From assembly GCA_964634795.1 (NCBI GenBank), contig CAZWLL010000002.1, positions 23,903-87,902 of the forward strand: a stretch of DNA of 64,000 nucleotides, given 5' to 3'. A model generated the notes under the pieces. It had not been told where the DNA came from and did not search any database. It worked only from the letters and a program-made list of their open reading frames with translations. Numbering within the stretch: position 1 is the first letter of the stretch; each line of letters starts with the position of its first letter. Source of the DNA: UMGS1696 sp964634795 (lineage in GTDB: Bacteria; Bacillota; Clostridia; Oscillospirales; CAG-272). This document shows positions 1 through 8,181 of the stretch, piece after piece. The position numbers and the translations under genes were made by a program.

Positions 1-757
1 GAATTACAACACCGCATGGTACTTTTTCACCGTTAATCTCAACAGAACGCGGTGTAATGTTCTCCGCTTTCGATTTATATCTTATTTCCCCGCCGAGTCT
101 TGTTATTTCTCGATCTGCGTTTTCCACTACTTTTCTCAGAATATCGGTGCCTATATGCGGTTTCGCCTTATACATGATATCATCGGGAGCTCCGAGCTTA
201 TGCAAAACCTCGGTAACATATACAATATGCGGGTCGTTTATCCTCGTTGTCAGCTTTCCGTCCGAAAATGTTCCCGCTCCGCCGGCACCGAATTGTATGT
301 TTGTAGAAGTATCAAGTATTCCATCCCTGATAAAACGTTCTACCGCTTCAACTCTTTCTCCGACAGAAGCACCTCTCTCGACAATCAAAGGCTTATATCC
401 GTATTGTGCCAACAAATATCCCGCGAAAATGCCCGCAGGTCCGAATCCTACGATGACGGGGCGTTCAGACAACTGCTCATTTCCCGGTTCAAGAACGAAG
501 TCGGGTGCCGAATATTCCTTAATATCGGAAAGCTCTATTTTTTTATCGGTTTCTACTTCCGCATAAACACTGTAGACAAAAGTAATTTCTCGTCTGGCAT
601 CAATTGATTTCTTCGATATCCTTAAATTTTTCGGTACACAGCCTGTTTCTTTTTTTATCTTCTCGGATGCTTTATACACAGCCTCTTCGTCATAATCGGC
701 TGATTTGTTGTACTGTACTTTGATGCCGTTGACAAGTATTTTCTTAATTTCCTTCAT
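1..757 (-). CDS. FAD-dependent oxidoreductase (COG2509-like), 3' end outside window
   Basis: The minus strand is open from the ATG at 757 to the left edge, giving 252 residues without a stop. An FAD-binding GxGxxG motif (GFGPAG) lies at about residues 104-109, an acidic ERG at 127-129, and the stretch FGAGGAGTFSDGKL at 156-169. That stretch is characteristic of the uncharacterised FAD-dependent dehydrogenases of COG2509. The N-terminal 95 residues form the small domain that precedes the FAD fold in this family. The start is supported by AAGGA about 8 nt upstream, lying in the end of cdaR, which stops only 12 nt before. It is therefore the third gene of the cdaA-cdaR operon. Substrate and physiological role are unknown. 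Confidence 0.85.
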   Translation of the reverse strand, partial: MKEIKKILVNGIKVQYNKSADYDEEAVYKASEKIKKETGCVPKNLRISKKSIDARREITFVYSVYAEVETDKKIELSDIKEYSAPDFVLEPGNEQLSERPVIVGFGPAGIFAGYLLAQYGYKPLIVERGASVGERVEAVERFIRDGILDTSTNIQFGAGGAGTFSDGKLTTRINDPHIVYVTEVLHKLGAPDDIMYKAKPHIGTDILRKVVENADREITRLGGEIRYKSKAENITPRSVEINGEKVPCGVVI

Positions 758-769
758 TAATTTGAGTCC

Positions 770-2077
770 TTACTTCGTAAATGTAACCGTTATTTCGTAA
801 TATCCTATTGCCAAGAGTTCATCCTTATAATCGGAATCGATTATTACCTCCGCTCTCACCTCAGTTGTTCCTGTGTTTGTTTCAGAGTACGGACTCATAT
901 CAAAACATAGTGTAATGTCGTCTGCACTCAGTGAGGATACGGCATCGAGACTTCCGATTATTTTTACCGTAACGGATGAATGATCCCACGTATAGCTTAC
1001 GCCCTCATTTCCGCCTGTGTCGACAATATTTTTTCCGGGGACCGTAATCTTACGCATTTTTATTGATGATGACGGAATTGATTCTACATCGACTGTATCG
1101 GTATCCAGCTCTACACCTGCCGCTGCTTTAAGCGCGACTTTTTTAGTACATTTTAATTCATCGCTTCCCGCTGATATATAGTCGTTCACCTCATCGATTT
1201 CGATTTTCTCGATTAAATTGCCCGCATCTATAACATCGGGGTCTCCGGTTACACGAACTGTCGACGGAGTAACGGTGGTATTTGTATTTTCGTCGTTGAA
1301 GAAACCGTTTTTATATACTACCTCAATCGGAACCTCAACTGATTTCAAAATCGGAATATCTATTGTAATCTCCTGAGGATAATACTTTATATACGGGCTG
1401 TCTATTTCATTGCCGTATTCATCAACCAAATAAACCTGTCTGGTAACGGATACCGACTTTGTTATTCCCGTCATATCATTATCAAATCTTGCCTCGGCAA
1501 CACGAGAGACTATTTTTTCGGGTCCTTCGATATTTATCATATCAACAGGCAGCTCAATAGCTCCGACATAGCATCCGTCGGCAAGGCTTGTGTTGTCACG
1601 CTTTTCGGTAAGCTTGACAGATGCGGTGGATACCTGATCAACGTATACGGATATTGACTCCTGCGATAAGCTTATAAGCTTACAGCCTGCGGGGACGTCA
1701 ACACTCAACTTGCAGTCATATCGTCCGCTGCCGCCTGTTATCTTTCCAACGTCAGCAGTTACTACAATGTCATCATCGCTGAGCTTTGAAACTATGCTTT
1801 TTTTACCCGAAACCGTTACTCCGACCATATTTCCGTAGCCGCTGTACAGCATTAGTCCGCTGTCCGATACAAGCACATCGGTATTTATAAGTTCTACGGT
1901 AACATTTGAGAAGGTCTGTTCATACTCGGGACTCTCAACGGTCATAACGTATATCCATAGGCAAAATGCGGCAAAAACACACAATATCTTAACGGCAATA
2001 TCTGTATGTATATTTTTTACCTCAGTATCGCCTTCACTGCTTTTATTATTTGTATTTTTTATTTTGAGATGAGCCAT
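770..2077 (-). CDS. cdaR: YbbR-domain protein, regulator of diadenylate cyclase (CdaR)
   Basis: A 435-residue protein with a short basic cytoplasmic N-terminus, one membrane segment at about residues 28-45 and a long extracytoplasmic part made of successive YbbR-like beta domains. In the family, CdaR binds the membrane diadenylate cyclase CdaA and modulates c-di-AMP synthesis. Here cdaA lies 31 nt upstream on the same strand, the usual order. The extracellular domains are the presumed sensor of envelope state. The length suits a protein with about four YbbR repeats. Assignment rests on membrane topology, repeat style and synteny. Confidence 0.88.
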   Translation of the reverse strand: MAHLKIKNTNNKSSEGDTEVKNIHTDIAVKILCVFAAFCLWIYVMTVESPEYEQTFSNVTVELINTDVLVSDSGLMLYSGYGNMVGVTVSGKKSIVSKLSDDDIVVTADVGKITGGSGRYDCKLSVDVPAGCKLISLSQESISVYVDQVSTASVKLTEKRDNTSLADGCYVGAIELPVDMINIEGPEKIVSRVAEARFDNDMTGITKSVSVTRQVYLVDEYGNEIDSPYIKYYPQEITIDIPILKSVEVPIEVVYKNGFFNDENTNTTVTPSTVRVTGDPDVIDAGNLIEKIEIDEVNDYISAGSDELKCTKKVALKAAAGVELDTDTVDVESIPSSSIKMRKITVPGKNIVDTGGNEGVSYTWDHSSVTVKIIGSLDAVSSLSADDITLCFDMSPYSETNTGTTEVRAEVIIDSDYKDELLAIGYYEITVTFTK

Positions 2078-2108
2078 AATTATATCTATCTCCGATTATA
2101 TTATGTAA

Positions 2109-2987
2109 TTACTTACTCTTCTGCTTATTTTTGCGAATGCGTTCAAAAAGATTATTGGTTTTAACGTTTCCGTAGTCACCCAGAAGCTCGGCACGCAGTA
2201 ATTTGGATAATGTCTGTTCGTTGTAATTTCTTTTAAGTTTACCTTCGATGGCAACGGAAATTACTCCCGTTTCTTCCGAAACGATTATTACAACCGCATC
2301 GCTGTTTTCACTCATTCCGATACCGGCTCTGTGTCTTGTTCCGAGATCCTTAATTATATCCGGATTATTGGATAGAGGAAGAAGACATCCTGCGGCAAGC
2401 AATCTGAAATCACGTACAATTAAAGCGCCGTCATGCATGGGAGCCTTATTGAAAAAGATATTTTTAATAAGGAATGAGGCAGGATATGCATCTATCATTG
2501 TACCGGTAAGTGTTACATCGCCTAACTTTATATCCCTCTCAAACACAATAAGCGCACCTGTTTTTGATTCCGACATATCACATACAGCCGAAACAATTTC
2601 ATCGATAACGTGTTCACGATAAGATATATCCTTCGTCTCGCTGATACTTCTAAGGCTTTTCAGCGGAGTTGTGCCGACTTTCTCGAGTACCGAACGTATT
2701 TCAGGCTGAAACAAAATCACAAGTGTAATAAAGCCTATTTGGAATATATTCTGCATGATATATTGCATCAAATACATATCGAGCATTTTCGATACTATTT
2801 GTATTACAAACAAAAACAGCACTCCGACTGCAAGCTTTCCCGCGCGTCTGTCTCTGATGAACTTATATAAGTAATACAGAAGTACGGAAACGCAGAATAT
2901 ATCTATTATATCTACGAGCGATATTGTTTTTATAATATTAATTACATCGGTTATCTTCTCCGGAAGAACCACAGCGGTAATACTCAA
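2109..2987 (-). CDS. cdaA: Diadenylate cyclase CdaA
   Basis: A 292-residue membrane enzyme that condenses two ATP into the second messenger c-di-AMP. Three hydrophobic segments lie at about residues 26-42, 51-66 and 80-94, followed by a DAC (DisA_N) domain. The two diagnostic catalytic motifs are present: DGALIVRD (Asp186-Gly-Ala) and RHRAG (218-222). Length and order match CdaA/DacA of Firmicutes. It is the promoter-proximal gene of an operon with cdaR and a COG2509 oxidoreductase. glmM, the common next partner, is not within the window but could lie beyond the left edge. A promoter at 3067-3095 fits the minus strand. Confidence 0.95.
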   Translation of the reverse strand: MSITAVVLPEKITDVINIIKTISLVDIIDIFCVSVLLYYLYKFIRDRRAGKLAVGVLFLFVIQIVSKMLDMYLMQYIMQNIFQIGFITLVILFQPEIRSVLEKVGTTPLKSLRSISETKDISYREHVIDEIVSAVCDMSESKTGALIVFERDIKLGDVTLTGTMIDAYPASFLIKNIFFNKAPMHDGALIVRDFRLLAAGCLLPLSNNPDIIKDLGTRHRAGIGMSENSDAVVIIVSEETGVISVAIEGKLKRNYNEQTLSKLLRAELLGDYGNVKTNNLFERIRKNKQKSK

Positions 2988-3066
2988 ACGAACGCCTCCC
3001 CTGTAATGAACACAGTATAAGTGCGATGATTATTATACTTTTTAACATAATAATAACTCATAGTAT

Positions 3067-3095
3067 ATTATACCATATGCATTGTTTTTTTTCAA
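3067..3095 (-). promoter_or_regulatory. Putative sigma-A promoter for cdaA operon
   Basis: Read on the minus strand: TTGAAA at 3095-3090, a 17-bp spacer and TATAAT at 3072-3067, with TGG just before the -10 (extended -10). It lies about 80 bp upstream of the cdaA start in a divergent AT-rich region. Confidence 0.6.
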
Positions 3096-3203
3096 ATACT
3101 TTCAACGCAAATCTTTCCCGATTTTAATTATAAAAGCACTCTGTTCGACACAGTGGCGTTTTGTTAAACGATAACATAAAAAGCAATTGTTTAAAAACAG
3201 AGA

Positions 3204-3232
3204 TTGTAAAATATACCGCGGTAATGTATAAT
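3204..3232 (+). promoter_or_regulatory. Putative promoter for glycerol-1-phosphate dehydrogenase gene
   Basis: TTGTAA at 3204-3209, a 17-bp spacer and TATAAT at 3227-3232, about 60 bp upstream of the start at 3294. The rest of the 306-bp divergent region (2988-3293) shows no gene, only AT-rich DNA and an imperfect hairpin near 3135-3165. Confidence 0.55.
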
Positions 3233-3293
3233 AGTAATAAGGTCAGCTTGACGACAGAATAACTTTACATATATAATTATAATCGAGGTTTTT

Positions 3294-4583
3294 ATGTTTG
3301 AAAAAGTAAAATCACTTACCGAAAACTGTTCATGCGGTAAGAAGCACAACCTTATAACCGAGGATTTCGTTATAGATAATGATGCCGCATCTTTAATGGC
3401 GGAATATTTAAAAAAATACGGATATACATCCCCCGCTGTAATATGCGATGAAAATACACATGTTTTCACAGCCGACATAGAGAATAAAATCAATATTAAA
3501 TCCACTCTTGTTGTTGACGGCAATGCTCATGCAACCGAAATATTCGCTGCGGAAGCCGAAAGCTTTATTCGCTCAAATTCTCCCGATGTACTTATCGCAT
3601 GCGGTTCCGGTTCCGTTCACGATATTACAAGATACGCCGCACATTCAATGAATATACCGTTTGTCTCGTACCCTACCGCCGCAAGTGTCGACGGATTTAT
3701 TTCGGGCGTCGCAGCCATGACATGGCACGGACAGAAGCTTACTTTCGATGCGGTACCGCCTAAAGCTGTTTTCGCATCCCCCGATGTTCTTGTTACCGCT
3801 CCGGACAGATTGACCGCCTCAGGTGTCGGTGATGTACTCGGTAAGTACAATTCTCTTTTCGATTGGAAGGTCGGCAAAATATTCACCGGAGAATACTATT
3901 GCCCCGAAATTGTCGAACTCGAATATGAAGCTGTAGAGGAAATGGTTCGCGCAATAAAGCATCGTTCTGAAATTACAAAGAAAGAGTATACAATCAAAGT
4001 TATGTATGCGCTTCTGCTTTCGGGACTTGCTATGCAGTTATGCGGAAATTCACGCCCCGCGTCCGGAGCGGAGCATCACATGTCTCATCTTTGGGAAATG
4101 CATCTTATCAACAATGACATTGATGCTCTTCACGGTGAAAAGGTTGCTGTCGGACTGCTTGCGGTAACTGACTTATATAAAAAAGCTATCGCGCATGGTT
4201 TGGATTACGAAAAGATTAACGGTATTAATCTCTCAAGTGTTTTTGACTATGACAGAATTTCTCCTGTTTTCGGACAGCTGACTGACGTAATCATAAAGGA
4301 AAACCTTCCCGACGGTTCATTATTATCAAGCAGTCTCGCGAAAATTAAAATCGAAGATATGCATAAAATCGAAAATGAGTTAAACAAAGCCGCAAATGAA
4401 TTGCCGAGCACTCAGGAGCTTATTAATCTTTGCACCATATCGAATGTTCCAATCAAAGCATCCGATATCGGCCTTTCAGACAGTAAAGAATTTACCGAAA
4501 AATCTCTTAAATACGCACCGTATGTACGCAACCGCATCACACTCCTGAAAATTCTGTCAGCTGCAAACATGATAATAATATAA
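3294..4583 (+). CDS. egsA: sn-glycerol-1-phosphate dehydrogenase (EgsA/AraM family)
   Basis: A 429-residue member of the iron-containing alcohol dehydrogenase/glycerol dehydrogenase fold. The N-terminal SCGKKH block, the nucleotide-binding CGSGSVHD at about 103-110, the YPTAASVDGF segment and the metal-binding GAEHHMSH region near 257-265 are typical of bacterial AraM/EgsA proteins. These reduce dihydroxyacetone phosphate to sn-glycerol 1-phosphate with NAD(P)H. In Bacillus the product feeds heptaprenylglyceryl phosphate synthesis. The gene is monocistronic, divergent from the cdaA operon, and closed by a terminator at 4638-4669. No prenyltransferase gene is nearby, so the downstream pathway is not visible. 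Confidence 0.85.
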   Translation: MFEKVKSLTENCSCGKKHNLITEDFVIDNDAASLMAEYLKKYGYTSPAVICDENTHVFTADIENKINIKSTLVVDGNAHATEIFAAEAESFIRSNSPDVLIACGSGSVHDITRYAAHSMNIPFVSYPTAASVDGFISGVAAMTWHGQKLTFDAVPPKAVFASPDVLVTAPDRLTASGVGDVLGKYNSLFDWKVGKIFTGEYYCPEIVELEYEAVEEMVRAIKHRSEITKKEYTIKVMYALLLSGLAMQLCGNSRPASGAEHHMSHLWEMHLINNDIDALHGEKVAVGLLAVTDLYKKAIAHGLDYEKINGINLSSVFDYDRISPVFGQLTDVIIKENLPDGSLLSSSLAKIKIEDMHKIENELNKAANELPSTQELINLCTISNVPIKASDIGLSDSKEFTEKSLKYAPYVRNRITLLKILSAANMIII

Positions 4584-4637
4584 GACAATACATCACAAAA
4601 TCGGCTGTGACTTAACAATTTCGGTATATAATACCTA

Positions 4638-4669
4638 AAAACCTGACTGTGTATACGGTCAGGTTTTTG
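4638..4669 (+). terminator. Rho-independent terminator after egsA
   Basis: Perfect 10-bp stem (4638-4647 with 4658-4667), 10-nt loop, ending in a T-run. It is flanked by A and T tracts, so it could work in both directions. Confidence 0.8.
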
Positions 4670-4737
4670 TTCTAAGTACATTACAGTATTACGAATTATT
4701 ATAGCAGTCGTATATTTATTGTTTTCTAATGGAAATA

Positions 4738-4776
4738 CGTGTATATTTATAATTTATAGCTGTATTTTTATTCTGT
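4738..4776 (+). promoter_or_regulatory. Two putative ArgR (ARG) boxes upstream of argC
   Basis: Two 18-bp AT-rich imperfect palindromes (4738-4755 and 4759-4776) fit the ARG-box pattern TGnATwwwwATn at their cores (TGTATATTTATAAT and TGTATTTTTATTCT). They are exactly 3 bp apart, the spacing known for paired ArgR boxes, and lie just upstream of the -35. Known: ArgR/AhrC hexamers repress arginine biosynthesis. Inferred: arginine-dependent repression of this operon. AT-richness raises the risk of chance matches. Confidence 0.45.
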
Positions 4777-4793
4777 TTTGTTGATTATTTCTA

Positions 4794-4822
4794 TTGCATT
4801 TTTTTTCATTAAATAGTATAAT
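4794..4822 (+). promoter_or_regulatory. Putative sigma-A promoter of the arg operon
   Basis: TTGCAT at 4794-4799, 17-bp spacer, TATAAT at 4817-4822, 46 bp before the argC ATG. No second gene-sized ORF occupies 4584-4868. Confidence 0.7.
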
Positions 4823-4868
4823 AATACCACTCATTAATTTATAAATAGTTTACTAAGGAGTGTGCGAT

Positions 4869-5912
4869 ATGAAAGAAAAAATCCGAGTTGCCATAGTCGG
4901 TGCTACCGGTTATGCGGGTGCTGAGCTTGTACGTTTGCTTATAACCCATCCTAACGCAGAAATCGTCGGATTATCCTCGGTTTCGTTCGCAGGCAGTGAA
5001 ATAGCCGCGGTGTATCCGAATTTTAAGAAAATCACCTTGCCGATATTAACCGATGCAGATACCGCAATTGTCGACGCCGATGTCGTATTCGCTTCGCTGC
5101 CGCACGGCTTGAGCGAACCGCTTGCGGAAAAATGCCTCTCCTCAGGTAAGCTGCTTATTGACCTCGGTGCCGATTTCCGTTTAGAAAACGAAAGCGATTA
5201 TGAAGAATGGTACAACAAACCGTTTGATAAACCGAAGCTTCACACCGATGCGGTATATGCCCTGCCGGAACTGTTCCGTGACAAAATCCCGACGGCAAAA
5301 ATACTGGCAAACCCGGGATGCTATCCTACAGCTGCGGCTTTGGGTCTTGCTCCCGCTCTTCAGCATGGTTTTATCGAAAAAAGCGGAATTATCATCGACG
5401 CAAAATCGGGTATTACAGGTGCAGGCAGAGGACTTACGCAAAACACACATTACCCCGAAGCAAACGAATCTATATCGGCATACAAAATCGGGGTACATCG
5501 TCACACACCTGAAATAGAGCAAACTCTTTCTCACATGGCAGGTGACAGTGTTTCGGTAACCTTTGTACCTCATTTGCTTCCCGTCAATCGCGGAATCGAG
5601 GAAACGATTTATGCTCATCTCACACCATGCACATCTCTCGGTATGGTTCGTGCGGCATATGAATCGGTATATCAAAACGAACAATTCGTTCGCCTGGAAC
5701 CCGACGGATGCTCGGCACAAATCAGATTTGTTACACGATCCAACTACTGCGATATTTCCCTGCATTGCGACACACGAACAAACACACTTATTGTTTGTTC
5801 CTGCATTGACAATATGGTAAAGGGCGCAGCGGGACAGGCTATTCAAAACATGAACCTTTATTTCGGACTGCCTGAAGAAACGGGAATTAATGCGGTTCCC
5901 GCAGGATTTTAA
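4869..5912 (+). CDS. argC: N-acetyl-gamma-glutamyl-phosphate reductase
   Basis: A 347-residue enzyme that reduces N-acetylglutamyl phosphate to the semialdehyde with NADPH, third step of arginine synthesis. The Rossmann motif GATGYAGAE is at residues 11-19 and the catalytic cysteine is Cys151 in NPGCYPT. I place the start at the ATG 4869 because AAGGAG (4855-4860) is 8 nt upstream. A GTG at 4860 would overlap that ribosome site and is unlikely. It is the first gene of argCJBDF. Confidence 0.96.
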   Translation: MKEKIRVAIVGATGYAGAELVRLLITHPNAEIVGLSSVSFAGSEIAAVYPNFKKITLPILTDADTAIVDADVVFASLPHGLSEPLAEKCLSSGKLLIDLGADFRLENESDYEEWYNKPFDKPKLHTDAVYALPELFRDKIPTAKILANPGCYPTAAALGLAPALQHGFIEKSGIIIDAKSGITGAGRGLTQNTHYPEANESISAYKIGVHRHTPEIEQTLSHMAGDSVSVTFVPHLLPVNRGIEETIYAHLTPCTSLGMVRAAYESVYQNEQFVRLEPDGCSAQIRFVTRSNYCDISLHCDTRTNTLIVCSCIDNMVKGAAGQAIQNMNLYFGLPEETGINAVPAGF

Positions 5913-5934
5913 TTAACGAAAGGATTAATAAAAA

Positions 5935-7161
5935 ATGGAATATAAAGAAATTGAAGGCGGTGTATGTGCCGCAAAAGGATTCTCTGCCGGCGGTGTTCAT
6001 GCCGGCTTCAGAAAAAACACTTCCAAGCTTGATTTGGCAATGGTAGTTGCGGATGATTTATGCACAGCCGCAGGTGTATATACTAAAAACAAGGTTTTCG
6101 CCGCTCCTGTCGGTGTAACACGTGCACATCTCGCAAACGGTCACGCTCGTGCCGTTATAGTAAACAGCGGCAACGCAAATGCATGTACACCTGACGGATA
6201 CGAAACAGCAGGAAAGACTTGTGACATGGTTGCGGAATTAATCGGTATTTCCGCTGATGATGTCATCGTTTCTTCCACAGGTGTAATCGGCGTAAGTCTT
6301 CCGCTCTCACCTATTGAAAATTCCATTTCAGGCTTATATTCCTCTTTGACTGCAGATGCCGAGGGTGCCGGTCTTGCCGCCGCCGCTATTATGACAACGG
6401 ATACAAAGAAAAAGGAATTCGCATTGTCATACACATACGGCGGTCATGAAATTCACATAGGCGGAATGTGCAAGGGTTCGGGTATGATTCATCCTAACAT
6501 GGGAACAATGCTCGGATTCATCACCACAGACGCCGCAATAACACCCGAATTACTCCATACGGCACTGGTAAACGCAACACAGGACAGCTTCAATATGGTC
6601 AGCGTTGACGGCGACACAAGCACCAACGATATGGTATGTGTTCTTGCTTCAGGCAAATCAGGCGCAGATGAAATTACATCTGCCGACACTGCATATGATG
6701 CTTTTTATAATGCACTTTCTATTATATGCATGAAAATGGCTACCGCAATCGCAGGTGACGGAGAGGGAGCGACGAAGTTCCTGCGCTGTATCGTGCTGAA
6801 TGCTGCCGACAAGGAATCCGCACGAATCCTTTCAAAAAGCGTAATCGCATCTTCTCTCGTAAAAACAGCTATGTTCGGTGCAGACGCCAATTGGGGACGT
6901 GTTATATGCGCTCTCGGATATTCTGGTGTTGAATTCGACCCGAAGAAAGTGGATATTTCATTCAAATCATCTGCCGGAACAATTGACGTATGTGCGCACG
7001 GCGGAACATTATTATTTGATGAAGAAAAAGCAAAAGACATTCTCACAAAAGACAGCATTGATATTATTTGCGATATGCATGTGGGTGATGCAACCGCTAC
7101 TGCGTTCGGCTGTGATCTCAGTTATGAATATGTAAAAATCAACGGTGACTACAGAACCTGA
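5935..7161 (+). CDS. argJ: Bifunctional glutamate N-acetyltransferase/amino-acid acetyltransferase
   Basis: A 408-residue precursor of the self-cleaving ArgJ enzyme, which transfers the acetyl group from N-acetylornithine back to glutamate and may also acetylate glutamate from acetyl-CoA. The autoprocessing site is clear: KGSGMIHPNMGTM, with Thr191 as the new N-terminal nucleophile of the beta chain. The N-terminal half carries the usual NSGNANACT and SSTGVIG motifs. A GAAAGGA site precedes the ATG and the gene follows argC by 22 nt. ArgJ implies the cyclic acetyl pathway; no argA or argE is in the window. Confidence 0.96.
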   Translation: MEYKEIEGGVCAAKGFSAGGVHAGFRKNTSKLDLAMVVADDLCTAAGVYTKNKVFAAPVGVTRAHLANGHARAVIVNSGNANACTPDGYETAGKTCDMVAELIGISADDVIVSSTGVIGVSLPLSPIENSISGLYSSLTADAEGAGLAAAAIMTTDTKKKEFALSYTYGGHEIHIGGMCKGSGMIHPNMGTMLGFITTDAAITPELLHTALVNATQDSFNMVSVDGDTSTNDMVCVLASGKSGADEITSADTAYDAFYNALSIICMKMATAIAGDGEGATKFLRCIVLNAADKESARILSKSVIASSLVKTAMFGADANWGRVICALGYSGVEFDPKKVDISFKSSAGTIDVCAHGGTLLFDEEKAKDILTKDSIDIICDMHVGDATATAFGCDLSYEYVKINGDYRT

Positions 7162-7208
7162 TTATTTTATCAACAGATAATATATTTTAAAAGCCATCAC
7201 CGCAACAA

Positions 7209-7255
7209 TTAAGGAAACTCCGATTTATGGTTTGATTTATTCGGCGCATCCTTAA
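7209..7255 (+). repeat. Inverted repeat in the argJ-argB gap
   Basis: TTAAGGA at 7209-7215 and TCCTTAA at 7249-7255 are complementary and enclose a smaller CCGA/TCGG pairing. It sits in the only long gap of the operon (125 bp). There is no T-run, so it is not a canonical terminator. It could be a processing or stability element. Confidence 0.3.
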
Positions 7256-7286
7256 ATACATTAAATTAACTTGAGGTATAAAGAGT

Positions 7287-8156
7287 ATGTCCATATCCAA
7301 TCAAGATAAAGCCAATGTGCTTATCGAAGCACTTCCGTATATACAAAAATACACAGGACAAACGGTTGTAATCAAATACGGAGGCAATGCTATGCTTTCC
7401 GAAGAACTGCAGGATGCGGTAATCAGCGACCTTGTTTTGTTATCCTTAACGGGAATTCATGTAGTGCTTGTCCATGGCGGCGGTCCCGACATCAATGAAA
7501 TGCTCACTAAAATCGGTAAGAAATCACAATTCATCAATGGATTGCGGTATACTGATGCCGAAACAGCCGAAGTCGCTCTGATGGTGCTTGCAGGCAAAAC
7601 AAATAAGCATCTTGTCGACAGAATCGAGCGCACAGGCGGAAAAGCCATCGGACTTTGCGGATTGGACGGCGGATTACTCAGCGCAAAACGACACACAGAC
7701 AGTGTCGGCACAGATTACGGCTTCGTTGGGGACATTGAGAATGTTAACGCCTCAATCATACAGGATGTAATCGACAAGGGATATATACCCGTTATATCGA
7801 CTATTGCTCATGCATCGGATGGTACAGGCGTTTATAATATTAACGCGGATACGGCGGCAGGTGAAATTGCCGTAGCATTGCACGCAAGAAACTTTATTCT
7901 TCTGACAGACACACGCGGTGTTCTGAGTGATCCTCACGATGAAAGCTCGCTGATTCCCGTTATTCACACAAACGAGGTTCAAGCATTGCGCGACAACGGA
8001 ATAATAACAGGCGGAATGATTCCGAAGGTAGAGTGCTGTGTCAGTGCCGCCGAGCGCGGTATTCACCGTACGTTTATAACAGACGGCAGAATTCGCCATT
8101 CCATCCTTATAGAAATGCTTTCCGATGAAGGATGCGGAACCATGTTCACGAAATAA
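7287..8156 (+). CDS. argB: Acetylglutamate kinase
   Basis: A 289-residue amino-acid kinase that phosphorylates N-acetylglutamate. The phosphate-binding K30-YGGNAM and HGGGPDI (63-69) motifs and the C-terminal GGMIPKVE segment are family hallmarks. The N-terminal extension before K30 is the type seen in hexameric, arginine-inhibited enzymes, so feedback inhibition is plausible but unproven. A GAGG site at 7273-7276 supports the start. The gene is separated from argJ by 125 bp, but no promoter was recognised there. Confidence 0.96.
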   Translation: MSISNQDKANVLIEALPYIQKYTGQTVVIKYGGNAMLSEELQDAVISDLVLLSLTGIHVVLVHGGGPDINEMLTKIGKKSQFINGLRYTDAETAEVALMVLAGKTNKHLVDRIERTGGKAIGLCGLDGGLLSAKRHTDSVGTDYGFVGDIENVNASIIQDVIDKGYIPVISTIAHASDGTGVYNINADTAAGEIAVALHARNFILLTDTRGVLSDPHDESSLIPVIHTNEVQALRDNGIITGGMIPKVECCVSAAERGIHRTFITDGRIRHSILIEMLSDEGCGTMFTK

Positions 8157-8181
8157 CGACATACGCAAAGGAAATACGATA

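Noticed and set aside
57..607. Two plus-strand ORFs of 150-169 residues
   Set aside because: They are shadows of the FAD oxidoreductase gene on the minus strand, which has the real FAD-binding and FGAGGAG motifs.
4860..4868. GTG start for argC at 4860
   Set aside because: It overlaps the AAGGAG ribosome site; the ATG at 4869 has proper spacing.
8125..8181. Longer argD start overlapping argB
   Set aside because: AAAGGAAA lies just before the 8182 ATG, and the extra 19 residues do not fit the family.
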